From contig DALF01000061.1 of NCBI GenBank assembly GCA_002499345.1, forward strand, positions 1 through 5,142: a stretch of 5,142 bases of DNA, given 5' to 3'. Positions 1 through 5,142 of this stretch are shown here, one piece after another. A model generated the notes under the pieces. It did no database searches. It had not been told where the DNA came from and saw nothing but the letters and a program-made list of their open reading frames with translations. Numbering within the stretch: the first letter of the stretch is position 1; each line of letters opens with the position of its first letter. A program made the translations under genes and the position numbers. The DNA comes from Euryarchaeota archaeon UBA170 (GTDB lineage: Archaea > Thermoplasmatota > Poseidoniia > Poseidoniales > Thalassarchaeaceae).

Positions 1-110
1 CTGCTGTCCTTGGAGCTTGCCTTGAGTACGCATTCTGATACCGCGTGTCCGCACTGTGCTGCGAGCTTTCCCTTGGATAGGTTAAGATCGGCCCTCGTAA
101 CGAGTACCAT
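1..110 (-). CDS. pth2: Peptidyl-tRNA hydrolase Pth2, N-terminal part (3' end beyond window)
   Basis: Pth2 releases peptides from peptidyl-tRNA that has dropped off ribosomes, recycling the tRNA in the cytoplasm. Only 36 complete codons are present, starting at ATG 110 and running off the left edge. The peptide begins MVLVTRADLNLSKGKLAAQC and continues with GHAV, which is the family's N-terminal signature: a first strand VLV.R.DL, then (S/G)KGK.AAQC.HA containing the conserved catalytic-site lysine (K13 or K15 region) and H22. The family is about 115-120 residues, so roughly two thirds is missing. The start lies 7 nt after the stop of the ECF S gene, implying co-transcription, but no Shine-Dalgarno is visible, so translational coupling is possible. 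The call depends on this short signature, which is distinctive. Confidence 0.88.
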   Translation of the reverse strand, partial: MVLVTRADLNLSKGKLAAQCGHAVSECVLKASSKDS

Positions 111-117
111 GGTGAGC

Positions 118-768
118 TCAGGTGCTGCTCTTGACAGGGGCCACCACCACCTCTCTCTTTGGAGAGTGCCTGGACATGATCTCGGAGAGTGGCTCAGAAA
201 GCCATGCTGCAAAGGCCACGTTGCCTACGCCATGAGCCAAATCGAATGGCAGACCCACCATTATGTACACTGGCAGACTCTCGAGGGGAATGGAATGTAG
301 GACGCTGATCGATACAACCCAGTCGAAGAGGAAGGCCGCTATGAACGAGAGAGTGGCCACGCGAGGAACTGATATCTTCTCACCAATTCTGAGACTCTGG
401 GATAGCAGTGCACCTGTGACTCCGATGAGAGCCCAACCCAGTGCTTGGTAGAATGTCCAAAGACCGTGTCCCAGAACCAGATTGGACACGATTGCGACTA
501 ACGTGGCCACGCCAATCGATTTAGTGGCCCCATAATGGATCCCCACTAGAAGGACAATTACGGTCACCGGTTGGACATTTGGAAGTGGTTCGAGGAGGAC
601 TCTTCCTGTGACTGCGAATAGCGCCATCAGTGCGAGTACTGTTAGGCTACTACCCGAATCCAGAGAACTCTCGGCCTTCCACATTGACCATGCAACAATA
701 GCGAGCAGGGAGAGATTGAGAACTAGCGTCTCGAGGGGCGAGAGAACTATTGCATGTGCGTCCAACAT
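118..768 (-). CDS. ECF transporter S component, CbrT-like (probable corrinoid/vitamin uptake)
   Basis: This is the substrate-binding membrane subunit of an energy-coupling factor vitamin importer, which captures ligand at the outer face and toppples in the membrane with an EcfA/A'/T module. The 216-residue protein is very hydrophobic, with likely membrane segments about 12-30, 42-58, 66-80, 83-100, 105-125, 136-157 and 163-190. Family-like motifs are GRVLLEPLPNVQPVT (55-69), SNLVLGHGLWTFYQALGWAL (95-114) and LPFDLAHGVGNVAFA (173-187). This GR...PNVQP / SN...G.G.WT..Q / PFD..H..GN arrangement is what I associate with the S-component group that includes cobalamin-type CbrT; the ligand is inferred. 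S components usually have six segments, so the helix at 12-30 appears to be an N-terminal extra. The C-terminal tail is basic and probably cytoplasmic. The upstream neighbour is a DUF4430 surface protein. No ECF ATPase or T gene is in the window, suggesting a shared module elsewhere. The start at 768 has a good Shine-Dalgarno. Confidence 0.8.
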   Translation of the reverse strand: MLDAHAIVLSPLETLVLNLSLLAIVAWSMWKAESSLDSGSSLTVLALMALFAVTGRVLLEPLPNVQPVTVIVLLVGIHYGATKSIGVATLVAIVSNLVLGHGLWTFYQALGWALIGVTGALLSQSLRIGEKISVPRVATLSFIAAFLFDWVVSISVLHSIPLESLPVYIMVGLPFDLAHGVGNVAFAAWLSEPLSEIMSRHSPKREVVVAPVKSST

Positions 769-827
769 TACATCACTCCCACTGTGATGAGGGGGCCCAT
801 CTATTCATAATTCCGCTCTGCAAGTTC
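769..827 (-). promoter_or_regulatory. Intergenic leader of the ECF S gene, with possible promoter
   Basis: This 59-nt gap is the longest in the window. Read on the minus strand it holds an AT-rich AATTATGAAT stretch (812-803), a possible weak TATA element centred about 40 nt before the ATG. An imperfect dyad (801-786) follows, then the Shine-Dalgarno. A start of transcription near 781 would give a leader of roughly 13 nt that just includes the ribosome binding site. The gap also contains an 11-codon ATG frame ending in TGA at the ribosome binding site. No riboswitch fold or terminator is evident. Confidence 0.25.
776..780 (-). promoter_or_regulatory. Shine-Dalgarno site of the ECF S component gene
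   Basis: On the minus strand GGGAG, continuing as GGGAGTGAT, ends 7 nt before the ATG at 768. It differs from the ideal anti-16S complement GGAGGTGAT by the loss of one G. It is the only clear Shine-Dalgarno in the window and fixes the S-component start at 768. The gatE and pth2 starts lack one, so internal genes here seem to use different initiation modes. Confidence 0.6.
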
Positions 828-1382
828 TCACCATGTCGCTATATTCCAACTTATGACATCGCCCTCGGCCATTACCAGACCACCGATACCGACCATGGAA
901 TAGCCTCCATTGTGAGAGAGGCTCCAGTATGCGCCGTTGAAGTCCCCTTCGATCTCTTTTTCGTTCAGTCCTCCGATTGTGTGGATCCATTCCCCCCAAT
1001 TGGGATTTACGAAATAACCGACAGCCAAGTGCCCTCCTGCGACTCTTGTGGCGTCCATCATGAAATCCATTCCATCTGTGTACCCATCAAATCCTCCTAC
1101 GCAAGCACCAGTCAGATTGAGATCATGGTTGACTCCAATTATGGAACCGTCAGTATCTATCATTGTTACTCCTGAGGAGTATACAGAATGAGGATACTCT
1201 TCCGGGAAATTAATGCATATGACTTGATTTTCATTCCACTCAGTTGGCAACCCAACGTGAGAAGACTCGTTATCGCTGACGAATCTCGCGGCCTTTTCAT
1301 TCACGGAATCTTGCAGAAAGGGCAGTAAGATAATTACTACAACTAGTAAAACAATAGAGCCTAGTCTAAGTTTATACGACAC
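828..1382 (-). CDS. Membrane-anchored DUF4430 (transcobalamin C-terminal-like) protein
   Basis: This is probably a surface protein that binds a corrinoid or hands one on to a transporter. From the GTG at 1382 it has 184 residues: a short basic stretch (SYKLRLG), a hydrophobic segment about 8-23 (signal anchor or signal peptide; no lipobox cysteine), a short linker and an extracytoplasmic domain about 50-184. That domain fits DUF4430/transcobalamin-like C-terminal: a strand VICINF; DGMDFMMDAT (103-112), corresponding to the family's 'TALDALL' position; GYFV, then an HTIGGL segment; YW (152-153), VGIGGLVM and the closing EGDVISW, ending in a terminal Trp. Two cysteines (56 and 94) could form a disulfide. 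The family call rests on motif pattern, not a search. Start: GTG 1382 gives a textbook signal-anchor N-terminus; TTG 1424, 8 nt after gatE, would add 14 residues without a visible Shine-Dalgarno. The next gene is an ECF S component, which supports a vitamin-uptake role. Confidence 0.72.
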   Translation of the reverse strand: MSYKLRLGSIVLLVVVIILLPFLQDSVNEKAARFVSDNESSHVGLPTEWNENQVICINFPEEYPHSVYSSGVTMIDTDGSIIGVNHDLNLTGACVGGFDGYTDGMDFMMDATRVAGGHLAVGYFVNPNWGEWIHTIGGLNEKEIEGDFNGAYWSLSHNGGYSMVGIGGLVMAEGDVISWNIATW

Positions 1383-1408
1383 GGAATCTGCACCAACAAA
1401 AACAGGTA

Positions 1409-1419
1409 CTTTAACTTGG
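1409..1419 (-). promoter_or_regulatory. Possible BRE/TATA element before the DUF4430 gene
   Basis: On the minus strand this reads CCAAG then TTAAAG. The centre of TTAAAG is 29 nt before the GTG at 1382. With the usual archaeal spacing of about 26-27 nt from TATA centre to transcription start, the transcript would begin within about three bases of the GTG, giving a leaderless mRNA. It lies in the gatE-DUF4430 junction and would let the uptake pair be expressed separately from mcm-gatE. The match to consensus is weak and the AT-richness could be chance. Confidence 0.28.
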
Positions 1420-1432
1420 CACAAGCTAACAT

Positions 1433-3466
1433 CTAGCTGTCAGTAATTGAGCTTATCTTATCTCTGAGTATTTGACTAACTATCTTACCATCCGCAGAAC
1501 CCCCAAGCTTCTGCATGACTAGCCCCATTAGAGGCCCTACAGAAGCCATTCCTCGCTCGGAGATAAAGTCGGCCTTTTCAATCATTATTTCCTCCACAGC
1601 ATTCTCCACATCACTATTGTCAGCTGGAATGAAACCTCTCGATTTGGCTTCAGAAACCATCCAATCTATCAAATCGCTGGTTTTGCTACCTGTAGATTCT
1701 TTGATCAGAGGGAGAATGCCATCTCTCGTTATCTGGCCACTCTCCCTAAGATGGATCGCTACTGAAAGAGCATTCACATTGGAAGATCCGAATTCTAGGA
1801 GAGCGCTCGCCCAAGCCTTCGCTGGAAGGGCTAATTCTCCTTCTATTCCCTCAAATAAAATATCGTCTAGTTCCCCATTGAGGATTGATTCTGCTTGATT
1901 TGAAGAGATATCCAATGTAGATAGCCTCTGGGATCGCTCTTCTGTCGATAGCGGGAGGCTAGAACAGATTAATTTCCATCTTTCTATAGAAATATCTTGT
2001 AGGGGAATGTCGGTTTCTGGATACATCCTAGCCCCTCCTGGCAGAGGCCTGAGAGCGGTGGTAGTCCCATCGTCTGGCTGCCCCTTCTTGATAACGACGT
2101 TTCTCACTTCTTGGGGTATTCTATGATATGCCTTTCTAGATCTATCTACCACAGATTCCAGAGCGAGCTTGGCTTGCCAGTAGGGAGCAACGCAGAATGC
2201 AAAGGCATCGCCCTCAGAGAGCATCAGTGAGGATCTGATGGAAACTACGTCTTCTTCGGATATCCCATATGCCGGAAGTTCATCCGAATGGAAGATGCCG
2301 GCGATACCTGCTAATTTTGCTGCACTAGCGAGCTCTCTTCCTAGGCGTGGTAGCTGGGAGCCTTCATTGTCAAGGGATTTGGTGCCTAGCTTACCTGAGA
2401 ATCCAGGAAGCCTGACAGCCAGTGGTGAGGCTCCCTCGGAAAGAGCTTTTTTTACCATCGAGGATTCACAAGACGATAGTGATTCAGAAATATCATGGAA
2501 CTCCATGGGGACTCTGGATTTGGCCGCTATCGCCACTCTGTTTTCTATTGTTATCTCGGTGTTCCTCCGATCATAGGGCAATGGAGGAAGCTTTGCTTCA
2601 TCCCTCAGTTGATTTGCCAGCCTGTACATGTGTAGTTGCCTGGCCATCTCGATACGTATTATTCTGGGAATCCACTCTAAATCCTGACATCCCTTGATTT
2701 CAACCCTATCTCCACAGGCTATGCTGACATTCAGATCTTGCCTTATGGACCCTAGCCCCCTCCTTACTCTTCTTGTATCTCTAAGTAGAGAGCCCAGTGC
2801 GAGAGCCGACTCTTTTGCATGTTCGGGAGTCACTATGTCCGGATCAGTCGCTATTTCCACAAGTGGGAGACCCAGTCTGTCTAGTGTATATGTGACTAAC
2901 TCTCCCTCTGGAGTTGATTTGGTCTCGAGCTTTCTTGCCGAGTCCTCTTCTAAGCATATCACTGAAACCCCAACTTCTCCAGTTTTGGTAATCAATTGGC
3001 CGTTGGTGGAGACTAGTGTGGTCCTCTGGAATCCACTGGTGTTAGAGCCATCAACTACTGTTTTTCTCATTGGCTGAAGGGCGGGCACTGGTTTCGCTTG
3101 CAACAACGCTGACATTGTTAGGACTATATCCACCGCTTCACGATCATGGGGTAGAGGAGGTGCCTCATCTAACTCGATTAGCCCTGCATTTGGTGGCTGG
3201 ACGTAGGCAAAGGTTCTGTTTCTACGTTGCTCGAACCTAGCGGCGACGTCTATCTTGCCCCCCTCTCCTCGAGATGCTCTGAGTCTTCTCTCGGAGTATC
3301 CCCAGTCATCCGGGATGTCATCGATACCGAAATCATACAGCTCACTGGGCATTCTAGAGTGTAGTTTACCCGTGGCGAGTTGCTGATGTATCTCAAGGCC
3401 ACACATGAAACCCAAGGAGTCGGGGTCCAGAGAGGATGGTTTTGAGACGTCTCCCATTGGTTCCAT
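1433..3466 (-). CDS. gatE: Glu-tRNA(Gln) amidotransferase subunit E
   Basis: GatE works with GatD in the archaeal two-step route to Gln-tRNA(Gln). It binds mischarged Glu-tRNA(Gln), activates the glutamate with ATP and uses ammonia released from glutamine by GatD. The protein has 677 residues, somewhat longer than the roughly 620-650 usual. The cradle domain carries GLEIHQQL (23-30), MRKTVVDGSNTSGFQRT (133-149), CLEEDSARK (171-179), LDRLGLPLVEIAT (195-207) and RGLGSIRQDLNVSI (236-249). E25, H27 and E173/E174 match the Mg-binding positions of the GatB/GatE kinase site. The AspRS-like insertion characteristic of GatE rather than GatB is seen around 345-460 (GIFHSDELPAYGI, 390-402), followed by RPLPGGARMYPETDIP (473-488). 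A YqeY-like tRNA-binding tail ends with GPLMGLVMQKLGGSADGK (644-661). The cysteines usual after GLEIHQQL are absent. Start: ATG at 3466, with ATG at 3457 as an alternative; neither has a clear Shine-Dalgarno. gatD is not in the window. Confidence 0.97.
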   Translation of the reverse strand: MEPMGDVSKPSSLDPDSLGFMCGLEIHQQLATGKLHSRMPSELYDFGIDDIPDDWGYSERRLRASRGEGGKIDVAARFEQRRNRTFAYVQPPNAGLIELDEAPPLPHDREAVDIVLTMSALLQAKPVPALQPMRKTVVDGSNTSGFQRTTLVSTNGQLITKTGEVGVSVICLEEDSARKLETKSTPEGELVTYTLDRLGLPLVEIATDPDIVTPEHAKESALALGSLLRDTRRVRRGLGSIRQDLNVSIACGDRVEIKGCQDLEWIPRIIRIEMARQLHMYRLANQLRDEAKLPPLPYDRRNTEITIENRVAIAAKSRVPMEFHDISESLSSCESSMVKKALSEGASPLAVRLPGFSGKLGTKSLDNEGSQLPRLGRELASAAKLAGIAGIFHSDELPAYGISEEDVVSIRSSLMLSEGDAFAFCVAPYWQAKLALESVVDRSRKAYHRIPQEVRNVVIKKGQPDDGTTTALRPLPGGARMYPETDIPLQDISIERWKLICSSLPLSTEERSQRLSTLDISSNQAESILNGELDDILFEGIEGELALPAKAWASALLEFGSSNVNALSVAIHLRESGQITRDGILPLIKESTGSKTSDLIDWMVSEAKSRGFIPADNSDVENAVEEIMIEKADFISERGMASVGPLMGLVMQKLGGSADGKIVSQILRDKISSITDS

Positions 3467-3496
3467 GGCACAACGAGTGGGCTTCCGCTCATAGGC

Positions 3497-5142
3497 TCAG
3501 CGGACGAAAGAGTAGGTTCCTCCGCGTGGGGAGAAAATTTCTCCACTGATGCTCATAGAAGAAATAACACCGTCAACCTGCCCCTCATTGATTCCTAAAT
3601 CAGTAGCTCTGTTGTATATCTCATCGATATCTGCAGTTCCTCCTCTCTCCATGCATATCCCTCTGATAATCTTCCTTACATTCCTATCGATGTTTCTCTT
3701 TGATGCTGAAACACCAGAGTGAATTTCAGACTCATCCTCGATATTAGAGTCCTCCCTCCAATGCTTGTAGACGGCCAAAGCCATCTTGGCATCATTTTCA
3801 TCGGCCGTGTGTTTCAGATGCATCCTAGCATGTGCTTCGGTAAGTCTGATTAGAGCTTCAATGGCTCTGGCGGTTATTGGGATTGGCCTGTCCTTCTCCC
3901 CTTCTCCCTCATATTCCCCTGGAGATCTGTCTTGTGCTGCAGTCTCATTCCTAACCTGAACATAATATTCAGAAATCATCAGTTTAGCCTTTTCATCTAG
4001 TTGCGGGAAGAAGTTTCTCTTAGCATAAGCTACATATTTTCTGAGAAAGTCCATTGTTAGATGTTTGTTTCCGTCGACCCCATATCCAAACACTTCGCCC
4101 TCCTCTGAATCGGAAGGCTCGTAATTCATATCTTGCAGGCTCATTTCACTTGGTGAAGAGCTTCTTATATTGAGAATATGCGTTGCTATTTTCTGATCGG
4201 TAGTTTTCTCGGTATCATCTCTGATCAGCCAAAGTAAGTCAAATCTAGATGCCAGTGGATAAGGGAGGTCGGTCTCTTTGAATGAGGTCATAATTGACGT
4301 TCTTTCATTTCTGTTTGAGAACCTCCCGTCTTTCGGGTTAGCTGCAGCGAGAACCGCGCATCTAGAAGGAAGAGTTGCCGTAATTCCGCCCTTCGCGACG
4401 AAAATCTTCTGTTGCTCCATTGCTGGGTGCATAGCGCTTCTATCATCTGGAGAGATTTTATCGAACTCATCGATCGCGGCTAAACCCCTGTCCGAAAGGG
4501 GGAGTACCCCTGCCTCCAGAGCAAACCGACCATCGCCAAAGGAGTCTCTGATTGCGGCCGCGGTTAGGCCAGCTCCGGTGGTTCCACCCCCAGAAGCGAA
4601 CTTCCCCCTTGGAGAGATATTGGACATATATCCAAGAAGCTGGGACTTGGCTACACCCGGATCTCCCATCAGGAGAATATGGATATCGCCTCTGAGATAG
4701 GTATCATCGGCGGTTTTTCTTCTGACTCCCCCGAACAGCTGGAGTGCTAGTGATCTCTTGATTAGCTTGAGCTTGTCATTAGCGAAAATTGAGGGTGCGA
4801 TAGATTTCTGCATTAGTGTAAGTAGTCCCTCTGTGGCCGCGATATCTTCGATTTGCTCTCTTTCCTCGTCATTTATCTTAATCTCAGTGAAAGGGACGCT
4901 CTCGTGTCTAGAGCTGATCATCTGATATACAATATCAAACATCGGGGTCTTCTTGTTTCTCTTTATTTCAGACCTGACAACAGGGATCACATTAGCGGTG
5001 ATTCTTTGCCCTGGTAGGTGCTTGTTGACTAAATCCCCCTCTAGCAGAACATTTGCCCTAGATGGTTGCGCTCCGCTAGGTACGTTCTCTGGTAGCTCTT
5101 GAATCTCAAGCCACTGGTTGTTTATCATCCTAGAGCTATTCA
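3497..5142 (-). CDS. mcm: MCM replicative DNA helicase, 3' part (5' end beyond window)
   Basis: This is the hexameric 3'-to-5' replicative helicase that unwinds DNA at the archaeal fork. The frame stays open through the right edge (codons for N-S-S-R precede the Met at 5128), and family alignment places the missing zinc-binding N-terminal region upstream, so that Met is internal. Numbering from it: OB-fold part 1-80 with a basic DNA-binding hairpin (KRNKK, 56-60); Walker A GDPGVAKS 155-162; Walker B with D220/E221 in AIDEFDK; a pre-sensor-1 hairpin lysine in VAKGGI (K246); sensor 1 N264 in AANPKDGRF; arginine finger R295 in ASRFDLL; sensor 2 R421 in ITARAIEAL; winged helix about 480-543. All ATPase residues are intact, so the enzyme should be active. 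No intein interrupts the P-loop. Two acidic insertions (about 322-357 and 398-413) look longer than in typical archaeal MCMs. gatE follows after 30 nt in the same reading frame. Confidence 0.97.
   Translation of the reverse strand, partial: NSSRMINNQWLEIQELPENVPSGAQPSRANVLLEGDLVNKHLPGQRITANVIPVVRSEIKRNKKTPMFDIVYQMISSRHESVPFTEIKINDEEREQIEDIAATEGLLTLMQKSIAPSIFANDKLKLIKRSLALQLFGGVRRKTADDTYLRGDIHILLMGDPGVAKSQLLGYMSNISPRGKFASGGGTTGAGLTAAAIRDSFGDGRFALEAGVLPLSDRGLAAIDEFDKISPDDRSAMHPAMEQQKIFVAKGGITATLPSRCAVLAAANPKDGRFSNRNERTSIMTSFKETDLPYPLASRFDLLWLIRDDTEKTTDQKIATHILNIRSSSPSEMSLQDMNYEPSDSEEGEVFGYGVDGNKHLTMDFLRKYVAYAKRNFFPQLDEKAKLMISEYYVQVRNETAAQDRSPGEYEGEGEKDRPIPITARAIEALIRLTEAHARMHLKHTADENDAKMALAVYKHWREDSNIEDESEIHSGVSASKRNIDRNVRKIIRGICMERGGTADIDEIYNRATDLGINEGQVDGVISSMSISGEIFSPRGGTYSFVR

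Noticed and set aside
10..300. Plus-strand open frame of 96 codons at the left edge
   Set aside because: It lies opposite pth2 and the end of the ECF S gene, both of which have clear family motifs; its product has no coherent features.
278..742. Repeated CTCGAGGGG near 278-287 and 730-739
   Set aside because: Both copies fall inside the ECF S gene and encode P-L-E in unrelated parts of the protein; nine bases twice is too little for a functional repeat.
805..999. Minus-strand 64-codon frame overlapping the end of the DUF4430 gene, considered as a frameshifted continuation
   Set aside because: Its Arg-rich product overlaps rather than continues the domain, and the DUF4430 frame already reaches a natural family-like end (GDVISW then a terminal Trp).
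750..1175. Plus-strand open frame of 141 codons opposite the DUF4430 gene
   Set aside because: Its product is rich in Cys, His and Ser with no recognisable domain, while the minus strand gives a signal-anchor and a family-like domain over the same bases. It is a mirror of the real gene.
1515..1898. Plus-strand open frames opposite gatE (also 2238-2576, 2422-2697, 2694-3077) and opposite mcm (4278-4700)
   Set aside because: They are Ser/Pro/Leu-rich antisense frames over strongly conserved gatE and mcm codons and have no independent support.
2440..2455. AAAGAGCTTTTTTT as a possible terminator-like T-run
   Set aside because: It is in the middle of gatE, and on the transcribed minus strand it is an A-run, not a T-run.
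4643..4666. Possible intein at the MCM P-loop, a known intein site in archaeal mcm genes
   Set aside because: The Walker A segment and flanking codons are uninterrupted.

Overview
The window carries five genes, all on the minus strand and closely packed. Read in the direction of transcription, from high to low coordinates, they are: the 3' part of an archaeal MCM replicative helicase gene (cut by the right window edge); gatE, the tRNA-recognition and kinase subunit of the archaeal Glu-tRNA(Gln) amidotransferase; a small membrane-anchored protein with a DUF4430/transcobalamin-C-terminal-like domain; an ECF-type vitamin transporter S component; and the first 36 codons of a Pth2-type peptidyl-tRNA hydrolase (cut by the left edge).

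The organism is an archaeon. GatE occurs only in Archaea, a single MCM of this form is archaeal, and Pth2 is the archaeal/eukaryotic peptidyl-tRNA hydrolase. GC content near one half, many AGA/AGG arginine codons and the divergent GatE and MCM sequences suggest an uncultivated euryarchaeal/Thermoplasmatota-type lineage such as marine group II. That placement is an impression from sequence flavour, not a phylogeny.

Layout: mcm (3497 to beyond 5142), 30-nt gap, gatE (1433-3466), a short gap, DUF4430 protein (stop at 828; start at GTG 1382 or TTG 1424), 59-nt gap, ECF S component (118-768), 7-nt gap, pth2 (1-110). No stretch over 300 nt lacks a gene, no gene lies on the plus strand, and I see no mobile element, CRISPR array, tRNA or rRNA. 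The order suggests one long transcription unit, possibly with internal promoters before the DUF4430 gene and before the S component.

Three genes are information-processing housekeeping genes (replication, aminoacyl-tRNA supply, rescue of peptidyl-tRNA). Between them sits a two-gene module: an extracytoplasmic domain related to the cobalamin-capping C-terminal domain of animal B12 carriers, followed by an S component resembling the CbrT-like type. The simplest reading is a surface binding protein plus membrane substrate-binding subunit for uptake of cobalamin or a related corrinoid, energised by an ECF ATPase/T module encoded elsewhere. This is the most interesting part of the window.
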